Below the pieces are notes generated by a model that worked only from the letters and a program-made list of their open reading frames with translations, did no database searches and was not told where the DNA came from. DNA of 64,000 nt from JAHDHW01 sp965220465 (GTDB taxonomy: Bacteria > Bacteroidota > Bacteroidia > Chitinophagales > Saprospiraceae). The stretch spans positions 186,001 to 250,000 of the forward strand of contig CBDCPZ010000022.1 of assembly GCA_965220465.1 (NCBI GenBank), given 5' to 3'. Position numbers and translations under genes: made by a program. Positions 19,801 through 28,085 of the stretch are shown here, in pieces; the stretch's first letter is position 1, and each line of letters begins with the position of its first letter.

Positions 19801-22800
19801 CTTCCAGCTCAGAACATCCTGAATATACATCTGCTACATACCCTGCTAATGGTGGTGGGTCTGAGATGTATATGGTATTTGTGATTTCATCCTGGCAAAT
19901 AATGGAATCCTGAAAATCAGGGTGAAAGGTGAAAACAGTGAGTGTAATATCATAATCTTGAGCTACGCTAAAAGTAAACTCAGGGCTCATTTCAGTGCTC
20001 GTCGGAGGAGAAACTCCTCCAGCAGGAGTGATAGACCAAAAAACACTATCTAGTTGTCCTGTTGAAGTATTCGTAAAGGTAATCAAACTATTGGCACAAG
20101 GCTCTGTTGGATTTGTAAAACTCGCAATCGGTGCTTCGTGGATAACAAGTTCAACTTCATTGCTCCCCCCGCAATCAATAGTAGTGTCATAAACATCGTA
20201 AGTCAAGGTATAAGTATCTACACCCAAACCAGCTTCAACGAACCAATCACTTCCATTTTGAATAACATTATTCCCAGTCCAAATCCCCAGATCTGGTGCT
20301 GGATCAGGCAAAGGAATATTAATATAACCTTCACAATAATGTAAATCATTACCAATATCAGGATTTGAATAATCGACAACCTCAACCGTTAAAGAATCCC
20401 TCGTTTCACAACTCTCCCCTTCAAATGCAACATACTCATAAACAAATATACCGGGATCAATTATGGTGATTACTCCTGTCGAGGTAGCGATAGGATTTCC
20501 AAGACCGCTGACTGAATACCAATCTCCTAGAGGAGGTGTACCAAAAACAGTTAAATTATCCTCTTCCAGGCAAATTGTTGTATCCGGCCATGCAACGGCA
20601 TCTTCAGCCGGCAGGAAAAAGAGCGTCATTGTATCACTTGCCACGCACCCTCCTTCCGTAGTTATTTGGATATATATTATCTCACAAGTATCAGAAATAC
20701 TGCCGCTATTAATAATTCCTGTATTTGGATCAATCACACAATTTGCCGAAGACCAAACACCCGTCACATTGGGTGGTGGCGGAGTCTCAAGGCAATCATT
20801 TAAATCAACATCAGAATTAGTGGCACAAAACGATTTCGCATCAGGTAAATCGGGAATAGGTGACGCCACTACCGTTACTGTCATTTCGCCACACCCTGTA
20901 CATTTAGTAAGGGGATCCTGATAACAAAAAGTGAGTAGGTGATCCCCTGGCCCAGCTACTGCAGGGTCAAATAGACCACAAGTATCAATTGTTCCCGTCC
21001 AGTTGCATTCGTTTGGATAATTTATAATTATTAAAGGAAATGGAATAGCATCTACACAAACTGTGATATCTGACGGCATATCTATCACTGGTAATTCATT
21101 TACAACAATAGTAATAGTATCCGTTGTAAGGCAAACCCCTAAACCAACTGAATAATAACCATAAAAAGTATCCGCCAAACTTGGACAAAAAGTACCATTA
21201 GAACTTACATCCCCCGACCAGGTACCGCCATTCATTGGAAAAGCTGAAAAAGTCACACAAGGATCATCAACACACAGTGCTGTATCAGGGTCAGTTTCAA
21301 CAATAGAAGGGCAAAAAACCATAAAATCAACGGTATCCATAGCAGCACCACAAAGATTCTCGGCAGTTGCGATTATTTGATAAGAAGTGTCACTACATTC
21401 ATAAAAAATCGTTGAACTATCGCAGGAATTAAGCGTAGAAGGAATCCCTCCCGGAGCATCAATAAAACAATTGAGCATGGCTGAAAAATTATCCTCTACA
21501 TTAATGATGACTTCAGCTTCCAATTCCAGGCAAGCATCTTCAATCGAGTCAATTTCAATTATTGGGGTTCCTCCAACAATTATCGAATCTACGACAATAG
21601 AGGTATCACAATGACTAATTGCGTTTAATGTAATATAATAGATGCCTGGTGTGTTGAAAATGACTTCAATACTGTCATTTTTTAAATCAGAAATAGTATC
21701 TGAAAATTCCCAGCCTCCTGGAGTAATATCCCAAAGGGTACTATCATAATGGGTTGATGTATTTTGAAATGCAACAGTATAAGGAACACAATCAGAATTG
21801 CCAAAATCTTCCGGGATAAAACTTGCAAGCGGCAAAGTATCAATGTGTACTATCTGAGTAGTAATATCTGAGCCACAAGGATTACCTGTTTCCAGTGTAA
21901 TAGTATAAGGAACAGATTCTCCAAAAGTAACTGAAATACATTCTTCATCTAATTCTCCATCTGTAATTGTAAATGAGCTGGGTGAAATACTCCAATTATA
22001 AAAAGTTTCATCTGAAGTACAACCAAAGGTGTTGACATCAAAAAAGCCGGTATTATCACTATCATCACAAAATTCAAATTCTTCGCCAGGACAATAATGT
22101 GCTGGCGGATAAATTTCAATCATAGCATCAGGAGCCGTATTGATCGCTAATAAAGACACACTGGCAAAGACACCAGGTGTACAAGGGTTACTAGCCACAA
22201 TACATACATCATGCACATCTGGTATGTTAGTACAATTATCAATTCCGCAAGACGATGTATTAAATGTGTGTACTATAAATTCTGGTGGTGGATGAAGAAA
22301 TGTTTCATCCGGATCAATTCCATTACCATCACTAAAATATATTTCATATAAGGTTCCAATACTATTGCTGTCCCAGTTTTCTAAATTAACGGTGACATCA
22401 AAAGGCCCGCAGGCTGCTGAAGGTAGTTGACCGATACTAATACCTATTGCCGGAGCAAGCCCTATATAAAAAGAATTTGTCGCAGTAGACGAGGTGCAAC
22501 CATTGGGGTTTTCGAAATCATATGCAGTAACCGTTATATTTTGATTACCCTCTGTCCCTGGGGGATAGGTAAACATTTGGGTGGTAAAATTAGTAATGAT
22601 TTCGATAGGACCCATTCCCCAATCAATATGATATTCGTCATTAACACTTTGAGTTGTAGAGGTATTTGTAATCGTAGCTATAATAGGTGATCCAGGATCG
22701 CAATGTTGTGTGTTCCCTAAGTCGAAACTTGGGTCTGGAGCTTCTAAAATAGTAACGGAAGCTGTATATGACTCAGTACAAGTAGTGTTAGGAATGCTCA

Positions 22801-23080
22801 CTGTTAAGGTTACAGGAAAAACAGATACCCCGGTTCCATAAGCCTGAAAATCATTTGAAACTGAAATCCCTATGGCATCCACACCACCATTATCATCAAA
22901 GTCCCATTCGTAAATTGCTGAGGATGAATTGGTTCCTACAATTGCCGTAAATGAAATATTCTGGTTACAGGTGCTATCATTTAGAACAACAAAATCAGCA
23001 TTACATTGGCTAAAACCTGTAGTGCTTTGAAATAATATTGCTATTGTAATTGAAAAAAAATAATGAGATGTAGTTTTCAT
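16880..23080 (-). CDS. Giant PKD/SprB-repeat surface protein with gliding-type C-terminal domain
   Basis: 2066 residues. A signal peptide (1-24, ending TTGFSQ) is followed by a long array of Ig-like/PKD domains. The clearest lie at about 985-1660, with WDFGDN-type and HVYDTAATYTISL-type strands. Three SprB-type repeats follow at about 1665-1720, 1743-1800 and 1818-1875 (pattern C-F/Y-G-D-x-x-G near the start and A-G-x-Y-x-x-x-I-x-D-x-x-G-C near the end). The last 95 residues form the CHU_C/gliding-motility C-terminal domain, from IPNAFTPDGDGYND to GLYVYQVDI. This type-B signal targets type IX secretion. The protein is rich in regularly spaced cysteines. It is likely a surface adhesin or motility filament partnered with the PorP/SprF protein downstream. 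Confidence 0.93.
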   Translation of the reverse strand: MKTTSHYFFSITIAILFQSTTGFSQCNADFVVLNDSTCNQNISFTAIVGTNSSSAIYEWDFDDNGGVDAIGISVSNDFQAYGTGVSVFPVTLTVSIPNTTCTESYTASVTILEAPDPSFDLGNTQHCDPGSPIIATITNTSTTQSVNDEYHIDWGMGPIEIITNFTTQMFTYPPGTEGNQNITVTAYDFENPNGCTSSTATNSFYIGLAPAIGISIGQLPSAACGPFDVTVNLENWDSNSIGTLYEIYFSDGNGIDPDETFLHPPPEFIVHTFNTSSCGIDNCTNIPDVHDVCIVASNPCTPGVFASVSLLAINTAPDAMIEIYPPAHYCPGEEFEFCDDSDNTGFFDVNTFGCTSDETFYNWSISPSSFTITDGELDEECISVTFGESVPYTITLETGNPCGSDITTQIVHIDTLPLASFIPEDFGNSDCVPYTVAFQNTSTHYDSTLWDITPGGWEFSDTISDLKNDSIEVIFNTPGIYYITLNAISHCDTSIVVDSIIVGGTPIIEIDSIEDACLELEAEVIINVEDNFSAMLNCFIDAPGGIPSTLNSCDSSTIFYECSDTSYQIIATAENLCGAAMDTVDFMVFCPSIVETDPDTALCVDDPCVTFSAFPMNGGTWSGDVSSNGTFCPSLADTFYGYYSVGLGVCLTTDTITIVVNELPVIDMPSDITVCVDAIPFPLIIINYPNECNWTGTIDTCGLFDPAVAGPGDHLLTFCYQDPLTKCTGCGEMTVTVVASPIPDLPDAKSFCATNSDVDLNDCLETPPPPNVTGVWSSANCVIDPNTGIINSGSISDTCEIIYIQITTEGGCVASDTMTLFFLPAEDAVAWPDTTICLEEDNLTVFGTPPLGDWYSVSGLGNPIATSTGVITIIDPGIFVYEYVAFEGESCETRDSLTVEVVDYSNPDIGNDLHYCEGYINIPLPDPAPDLGIWTGNNVIQNGSDWFVEAGLGVDTYTLTYDVYDTTIDCGGSNEVELVIHEAPIASFTNPTEPCANSLITFTNTSTGQLDSVFWSITPAGGVSPPTSTEMSPEFTFSVAQDYDITLTVFTFHPDFQDSIICQDEITNTIYISDPPPLAGYVADVYSGCSELEVNFTNQSQGTNLNYYWDFGPSASPPESFMEIPPTIIFAEDTTETTVPVTLEVSNGCGFTSFTDSITISPNPVADFGTDIIPEIYCSGQDICFGNTSYGDPVIFGWYMDNDPNPFSSLQVPDCINFINNSTIPDIHTIMLVVTNNCGMDTLIREITINPTDVNAFISVSEPVVCVGDSITFTSFSTPGADLVWDFGDTPPGTSTENPVTYSYDTAGTYEVVLKVMGCGFDTDIVVIQVDSLPNISFVGPPQVCEGAEALFIGNGPGSYFWDFGDNTTSILPSPSHVYDTAATYTISLTSTLNSGCSNTYQDNILVTPNPVANFIMPDEACQGDLVSFTNTSTSSASINECVWSGGPGPSDCNPEYSFSNFGTFEILLEVEDNNGCIDDTSQWISINPSPTADFEVVLDQSCPPLTGSFIDLSTGATGYSWLVDGVPYPYNGSNPYLFDQGGIYTIELIVDNNGVCIDSHEVVIEINETPSAAFDINSPTGSPDGCAPFAISFENNSIGTNLSYQWYFDYPNLLPFSSDSDPGFSYVDAGNYTVQLIASTPEDCHDTAYIEFEVFEPVEVSHSQNSILCYGDATGFIDLTVDNGTFPFSYDWSNDEMTEDISNITAGSYSITITDANGCIFANTYEMIQPTAPLAHAIVEQMKVTCFGDDDGLVEISGIGGTPSYQYEWENGAMDPLLQGLSAGNYAFTITDSNGCSHTASVTIDENFPVQSIENIQHIDCFNADNGVIDIDTIIGGVPPYFPILTGNNSTYMGNRFGELPPGYYSLNIQDSEGCSLTKEFEILEPDSIFVDILINDTIIQLGEFIELLTNYNALNPQFEWEGDSLDCWDCDVPIARPTESGHFIVNMIDAYGCEVTDSVYVRVEKNRIVAIPNAFTPDGDGYNDIFMVRSGNPAVDQIKTFRIYSRWGELVFEANDIQPNQQEHGWDGNFKGNPLQQGLYVYQVDILYLDGSIENLKGSVLLIR

Positions 23081-23193
23081 AGAGAATGGGGTTATGAAAT
23101 ATGGTATGACAATATTGCAATCAACTCAAATTAGCACCTAATGCTCCAATCCTAACTTTTTGATCGCCGATTATTGTGTTGATGGGAATATTC

Positions 23194-23225
23194 CAAATAT
23201 ATAACAAATAAAATTCAATCTTCAA
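23194..23225 (-). promoter_or_regulatory. Promoter of the giant-protein/PorP pair
   Basis: On the minus strand TTG (23225-23223) lies 21 bases before TATATTTG (23201-23194, matching TAnnTTTG), about 113 bases upstream of the start codon at 23080. It lies inside the direct-repeat-bounded segment, so the pair carries its own promoter. Confidence 0.45.
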
Positions 23226-23313
23226 TATTTCACACCAAATAGTTTATGATTTGCTTTGAAAAGTGCACTTCTGATTACTTAAGTAAGGTCTTTTGAAATA
23301 CTAAATTAATCAC

Positions 23314-23412
23314 CTAAAACCTAATCCACTTCTGCTTACTTTTTCCGGATTCAATCACTTTGTCAATAAATTGCATGCCACGCACCCCATCTTCAGCAGT
23401 TGGAAAATCGGT
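23314..23412 (-). repeat. Right copy of the 99-bp direct repeat
   Basis: This is the 3' end of the intact Gfo/Idh gene, matching 15501-15599 at 94 of 99 bases in the same orientation. The two copies bracket 15600-23313. Beyond the stop codon similarity fades within about 10 bases (TTAATC is shared at 15493-15498 and 23306-23311). Confidence 0.9.
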
Positions 23413-24465
23413 ATGAATTGCTTTTGGTTTTTTACCTTCAAGGTAAGCTCTCAAACTAATCGCGAAATTTTTATAAATATTTGCAAAAGCTTCAAGGTAG
23501 CCTTCAGGGTGTCCTGCAGGAATACGGGTAGCATTTTGAGCTTCCGGATATAGTTTTCCGACACCTGTTCGTATAACCTCCATAGACTTTTCGAGCCATT
23601 TTACTAAAAGGGTATTCGGTTCCTGCTGTGCCCATTCCAGACCTGCCTTTTCGCCATAGATTCGAATCCTAAGATTGTTTTCTTCACCGGCAGCGATTTG
23701 GGTGGCAAAAAGTATCCCACGAGCTCCATTATCAAATTCGAGCAAAACATTCCCATCATCATCCAGCTGACGCCCTTCCACCATAATATTAATGTCCGCA
23801 CAAAGTTTTTTGATTTGAAGCCCTGTGATGTATTCCGCCAGATTTTCCGCATGTGTACCGATATCGCCCATTGCGCCGGCAGCGCCAGATCGTTTGGGAT
23901 CAGTTCGCCAGGATGCTTGTTTTTGATCAGTATCCTCCAGTTTCGTTGAAAGCCAGCCTTGTGGATATTCGACAACCACTTTCCGAACCTTTCCTATTTT
24001 GCCATTTGCGATCATCTGTCGGGCTTGTTTGACCATCGGATAACCGGTATAATTATGAGTCAAAGCGAATAACAATCCGGTCTTTTTCACAAGACGGGCA
24101 AGGTCTTTTGCCTCTTTTAAATTGAAGGCAATCGGCTTGTCGCAAACTACATGAAAACCATTTTGTAAAGCCATTTTTGCTGGTCCATAATGCATATGAT
24201 TGGGTGTAACGATAGAAATAAAATCCATCCGCTCTTCTTCGGGAAGTTGCTTTTCTTTTTTGATCATTTCTTCATAATTGCCATAAACCCGATCATCGGG
24301 AAGAAATAAATCCCGGCCTGACAATTTTGACTTTTCAGGATTACTGCTGAAAGCTCCACAAACCAATTCGATTTCGCCATCGAGCGCGGCTGCCATTCGA
24401 TGTACTCCGCCAATAAATGCTCCTCGGCCTCCTCCGACCATTCCCATTCGCATTTTTCTACTCAT
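23314..24465 (-). CDS. Gfo/Idh/MocA oxidoreductase, cytoplasmic
   Basis: 383 residues, full length. The Rossmann dinucleotide motif GMVGGGRGAFIGGVH lies at residues 8-22. The catalytic Lys motif is CDKPIA (Lys110), TPNHMHYGP precedes it, and GDIGTHAENL (Asp201, His205) is in the substrate domain. There is no signal peptide, unlike the sister gene at 25306-26661. Members oxidise or reduce sugars with NAD(P), often at C3 of glycosides when next to DUF1080. It is spaced 18 bases after the DUF1080 gene, the last step of a three-gene operon as it now stands. Its last 99 bp are duplicated at 15501-15599. Confidence 0.92.
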   Translation of the reverse strand: MSRKMRMGMVGGGRGAFIGGVHRMAAALDGEIELVCGAFSSNPEKSKLSGRDLFLPDDRVYGNYEEMIKKEKQLPEEERMDFISIVTPNHMHYGPAKMALQNGFHVVCDKPIAFNLKEAKDLARLVKKTGLLFALTHNYTGYPMVKQARQMIANGKIGKVRKVVVEYPQGWLSTKLEDTDQKQASWRTDPKRSGAAGAMGDIGTHAENLAEYITGLQIKKLCADINIMVEGRQLDDDGNVLLEFDNGARGILFATQIAAGEENNLRIRIYGEKAGLEWAQQEPNTLLVKWLEKSMEVIRTGVGKLYPEAQNATRIPAGHPEGYLEAFANIYKNFAISLRAYLEGKKPKAIHTDFPTAEDGVRGMQFIDKVIESGKSKQKWIRF

Positions 24466-24483
24466 AAAATTTCTATTATTTTT

Positions 24484-25263
24484 TTAAATACTACGAATCT
24501 TTATATTTCTAAATTTTACTTCATGCCCATGATCCTGCAATCCAATTTGACCGTTTTTTGTGTGCCCATATCCGGGGTAATCTTTAAACTTACTCGCTTT
24601 CACTTTTGCTTCCCACTCAGATGTCCAAAGATCATATTCTACTACTTTTTGACCATTGAGCCAATGCTCAATATGTTCATTATTTTTAATAATTCTGGCT
24701 GTATTCCATTCCCCCATTGGTTTTTTAAAATCCATTTTGGCTGGATGCAAATCATAATTGGCGGCAGTGAAATGGATATTGGTTGATCCCATCGTGGCAT
24801 AAGTTGCATCGTCCAAAATCTGGTATTCTGGAGCATTGTGCCAGATCGCCGATCCTTCCTCCTCAGCAACCAAATAAAATATCCCGCTGTTTGCAGTATC
24901 GGAGAGCATAAAATCCAATGTCAGTTCAAAGTTTTCATATTTGTCGATCGTAACTATATCGCCGCCAAAGCCTTCTTCTTCCGTTCCACTTCTCTTTACA
25001 ATCAACATTCCGTCCTCCACAGTCCAGCCTTTTGCCGGAAAAGATTCCTGATTATATCCTTTCCATTCATCGGTCGATTCTCCATCAAATAATAATTCCC
25101 AGCCGTTGTTTTCCTCCTCCTCTGAAAGTGTATTTAGTGGAGAGTCCGGCATCGTTTCGTTGTTCTCCGTTTCAACATTTTCCTGTTGCTGATCCGTTGA
25201 ATTCTGGCAAGCCAATAAAAAAACAATACAGGAAAGGAGATAAATTTTTATAAATAATTTCAT
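24484..25263 (-). CDS. DUF1080 lipoprotein (3-keto-disaccharide hydrolase family)
   Basis: 259 residues. The lipobox VFLLACQNS (Cys near residue 19) and an acidic linker are followed by one DUF1080 domain (PF06439), about residues 50-258, with GWELLFDGESTDEWKGYN at its start and the terminal GQIGLQDHGHEVKFRNIKI. The family has a concanavalin-like fold, and characterised members cleave 3-keto-glycosides. The lipoprotein signal places it in the envelope. It is sandwiched between two Gfo/Idh/MocA genes with gaps of 42 and 18 bases. The family's named activity is established; its action here is inferred. Confidence 0.9.
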   Translation of the reverse strand: MKLFIKIYLLSCIVFLLACQNSTDQQQENVETENNETMPDSPLNTLSEEEENNGWELLFDGESTDEWKGYNQESFPAKGWTVEDGMLIVKRSGTEEEGFGGDIVTIDKYENFELTLDFMLSDTANSGIFYLVAEEEGSAIWHNAPEYQILDDATYATMGSTNIHFTAANYDLHPAKMDFKKPMGEWNTARIIKNNEHIEHWLNGQKVVEYDLWTSEWEAKVKASKFKDYPGYGHTKNGQIGLQDHGHEVKFRNIKIRSI

Positions 25264-25305
25264 CGGTTATTTTTAATTGTTTGGTTTGCGTGCTATAAAA
25301 TAATT

Positions 25306-26661
25306 TTATTTCAATTTCATGCTTTCAGCATCCCAGGTAATAATTTTATTATTAAAATAACTGTCATTACAAAGTAGGGCAGGGGCGGCTGCACGGTATC
25401 CAAAAACAGCATCTTCTGTTACAAGTGTCCCATTTCTTACCCCATTAAAAAAGTTGGTGAAATGATCGTAATGCGCCCCTTTGTAACCTTCTTCAGCGGA
25501 GAAATGTGCTTCTTTCGGAGGCTGCATTTTTTTACGATTGCTGAATACTTTATCGGTATTTTTAGTTTTTTCTGCTAAAAACGGATCAATCGGATCACTA
25601 ACCAGGTTTTTGCGAAGATAAACATCATCCCAGGTCACATCCATTGCTCCTTCGCTTCCAACCATCCGTAAATAAGTAGTGCCGGATGTACCATCCACAA
25701 AATTGACGCGAAGTGATAAATTGAACGCTGGATGAGCCTTTGTTTCCGGATAATCAAACATGCCAAGTAACACATCGGGAACTTCACGTCCATCTTTCCA
25801 ATAACGTAAACCGCCGGTGGCAACAATTTTATCAGGTCCGATCGAACTTGTTATAAAATGTAAACTTGAAAAAAGGTGAACAAATAAATCCCCCGAAACC
25901 CCCGTACCATAATCGCGGTAATTTCTCCATCGGAAAAATCGCAGCGGATCCCAGTCTCGTTTAGTCGAATTGCTAATATATCGATCCCAGTCCACCGTTT
26001 TTGGAGAAGCATCATTTGGAATAGGGTACTGCCATGCACCGACCGGAGAGTTACGCGCCCAAAACCCTTCCGCATAAATAAATTGTCCGATTGCACCTTC
26101 TTCAAACAATTGTTTTGCTTTTTCATTGCCTAACGAACTCACTCCCTGGCTTCCCACCTGAAAAGTTTTTCCGCTCGCTTTTTGAGCAGCGATGACATCC
26201 GGTCCTTCCGTAATATCATGCACCATCGGTTTTTCACAATAAACGCCTTTTCCCATTCGAAGGGCATCAATTGAAATCTGTTTGTGCCAATGATCCGGCG
26301 TTCCAATAATCACCGCATCGATATCTTTTCGATTTAAGATTTCCATATAATCACGACTCGTGAAGATGTCTTTTCCCCACATTTCTTTAGCTGCCGCTAG
26401 ATGCCCATCATACAAATCACAGGCTGCGACCATTTTCACTCCTGGAATAGATAATGCCGTTTTAGAATCTGCAACTCCCATACCTCCGGCGCCAATGACA
26501 GCGAGTTGGATTTGATCGTTTTTACTAATTTTTTGCTTTTCTCTTTTTAATAATTCTTTTTGAGTTTCTTTTGAAGAAAGGAGGGCTGGAGCACTTGCTA
26601 AGACAGTTGTTCCTAATGCTGCCTTTTTGATAAAGGATCGCCTTGAGTCAGCTTTTTTCAT
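25306..26661 (-). CDS. Gfo/Idh/MocA oxidoreductase with Tat signal
   Basis: 451 residues. The N-terminus has the twin-arginine motif SRRSFIKKAALG and a hydrophobic stretch, so the folded, cofactor-loaded enzyme is probably exported by Tat. The Rossmann motif is VIGAGGMGVADS (about 54-65), the Lys motif YCEKPMVHD is near residue 143, and IGTPDHWHK precedes it. The C-terminal domain resembles Bacteroidota Gfo/Idh dehydrogenases found beside DUF1080 proteins. I infer that it oxidises a glycoside in the periplasm using tightly bound NAD(P), as in glucose-fructose oxidoreductase-like enzymes. It is the first gene of an operon with DUF1080 and the second Gfo/Idh. Confidence 0.92.
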   Translation of the reverse strand: MKKADSRRSFIKKAALGTTVLASAPALLSSKETQKELLKREKQKISKNDQIQLAVIGAGGMGVADSKTALSIPGVKMVAACDLYDGHLAAAKEMWGKDIFTSRDYMEILNRKDIDAVIIGTPDHWHKQISIDALRMGKGVYCEKPMVHDITEGPDVIAAQKASGKTFQVGSQGVSSLGNEKAKQLFEEGAIGQFIYAEGFWARNSPVGAWQYPIPNDASPKTVDWDRYISNSTKRDWDPLRFFRWRNYRDYGTGVSGDLFVHLFSSLHFITSSIGPDKIVATGGLRYWKDGREVPDVLLGMFDYPETKAHPAFNLSLRVNFVDGTSGTTYLRMVGSEGAMDVTWDDVYLRKNLVSDPIDPFLAEKTKNTDKVFSNRKKMQPPKEAHFSAEEGYKGAHYDHFTNFFNGVRNGTLVTEDAVFGYRAAAPALLCNDSYFNNKIITWDAESMKLK

Positions 26662-26760
26662 GTTAGAAATTGAAAGTTTTTTCGATACTTAATATTAGCA
26701 AATTTTTGTGGGAATTTGGAACGATTCTTTGAATAGATTTCGATTCAATAAACTATATTA

Positions 26761-26796
26761 ATAAAAAAGCCTTCGCAAATAATATCTGCGAAGGCT
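26761..26796 (-). terminator. Terminator after the MFS transporter
   Basis: A perfect 10-bp inverted repeat, AGCCTTCGCA (26768-26777) and TGCGAAGGCT (26787-26796), has a T-run on the minus-strand side (26768-26763) and also T bases on the plus-strand side. It separates the ThuA-to-MFS operon from the Gfo/Idh-DUF1080 operon. Confidence 0.85.
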
Positions 26797-26826
26797 CTTT
26801 TTTAAAATTATTTAGTTTTTTAATTT

Positions 26827-28044
26827 TTAACTAGCTGCTACTTCAGGTTTACTTCTTTTTTGTACCCAAAAATAAAGTACAGTAAAGAGTCCAACAAGGA
26901 TCAAAGGAAAAAGTACCATTGTCCCTAAAGTGGCTTGTCCGGCAACTAAATCCAGCTCATCACCGGTAAGTCCAAGTGCAACTGCTTCTGCTTTGTCCGA
27001 ATCAATCCAACGACCTATAATCGGTTGAAAAATTGAAGTAGAAAACATGCCTACCGCACCGATAATAGACATGCCGAGTGCTCCGCTTTTCGGAATTTTA
27101 TCAGCAATAAAACCAATCATATTCGGCCAGAAATAGGCAATCCCAAGCGCAAAAACAATAGCAGCTACATAAGCCATCGTTCCTGTTTGTGTACTAAAAA
27201 GGTAAATTCCAATCGTAGCTAAGATAGCTGATCCGAGTAGTACGCCAGTTTGGTCGAATCGTTGTACTGCCTCGCCTCCAAAATATCGGGCAACAGCCAT
27301 TAGTCCTGTCACCAATGCCAAAATCAACATAGGTTGTGCACCGCTTTTAGCCAAAATGAGGCCTACCCATTGCTGAGGTCCAAATTCTGTAATCGCCGTA
27401 AGTGCCATACAGACAAACATGAAAAGGAAAAGTGGAGAAAACATGGCTTTCATATTTTCTGAAACAGAAGCTGCTGCTGCTGTTTTTGCTTTCGGCCAAT
27501 CTTGTCCAAAGAATAAATATGCATAAATCAATGTAGGAATTAGAATGACCCAAATCTGAGTTTCCCAACCAAAACCAGCGTCTGTCATAAATTTAGAAAC
27601 AAGGCTCCCAATGACAATACCACCAGGGAACCACATGTGAAATCGGTTCATCATCTTACTCATTTTGTTTCCTTCATAAGCATCTGCAATCATTGGATTA
27701 CAAGCCGCTTCTGTGCAACCATTCCCCAGACCAATGAGCAAAGTAGAAATCATTAAACCGATATAACTACCAGAATAGATAGTCATGATGATTCCTACAG
27801 CATGCGCAAAAAATGCAAATTGCATAATTCTTTTCCCACCAACGGAATGATAGATCAAACCTCCAATGACCATAGAAATCGGAAAGCCTAAAAACCACAT
27901 AGAGTTGATGTAGCCTAGTTGTTCGGCCGATAAATTTAGTTCATCTCCAAGTTGTGGAAGAATTCCCGCTCTGATACTAAAAGACAGCGCCGTTGTAATC
28001 AAAGCAAAACAACTACCGTAAAAAAGCCTTTTTTCGTTTGTCAT
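26827..28044 (-). CDS. MFS sugar transporter
   Basis: 405 residues with about twelve predicted membrane helices. The loop between helices 2 and 3 reads GGLIYHSVGGKRIM, and GLGNGCTEAACNPMIAD lies in the helix-4 region. It resembles the FucP/GlcP-like and nucleoside-H+ symporter-like branch often found beside Gfo/Idh/MocA and DUF1080 genes. It likely carries a monosaccharide or keto-sugar across the inner membrane. It lies 41 bases after the large DUF1080 fusion gene and ends 30 bases before a strong terminator, so it closes that operon. Confidence 0.87.
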   Translation of the reverse strand: MTNEKRLFYGSCFALITTALSFSIRAGILPQLGDELNLSAEQLGYINSMWFLGFPISMVIGGLIYHSVGGKRIMQFAFFAHAVGIIMTIYSGSYIGLMISTLLIGLGNGCTEAACNPMIADAYEGNKMSKMMNRFHMWFPGGIVIGSLVSKFMTDAGFGWETQIWVILIPTLIYAYLFFGQDWPKAKTAAAASVSENMKAMFSPLFLFMFVCMALTAITEFGPQQWVGLILAKSGAQPMLILALVTGLMAVARYFGGEAVQRFDQTGVLLGSAILATIGIYLFSTQTGTMAYVAAIVFALGIAYFWPNMIGFIADKIPKSGALGMSIIGAVGMFSTSIFQPIIGRWIDSDKAEAVALGLTGDELDLVAGQATLGTMVLFPLILVGLFTVLYFWVQKRSKPEVAAS

Positions 28045-28085
28045 AAATGTTTTCCGTTTTGATTGATTTTATTTAAAAGTAGAAA

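Noticed and set aside
20463..20921. 152-codon plus-strand frame inside the giant adhesin gene
   Set aside because: It is antisense to a well-supported secreted protein and has no recognisable domain.
16880..23080. Tandem DNA repeat array in the adhesin gene
   Set aside because: The domains repeat at protein level, but I see no long near-identical DNA repeats, so it is not a recent tandem array.
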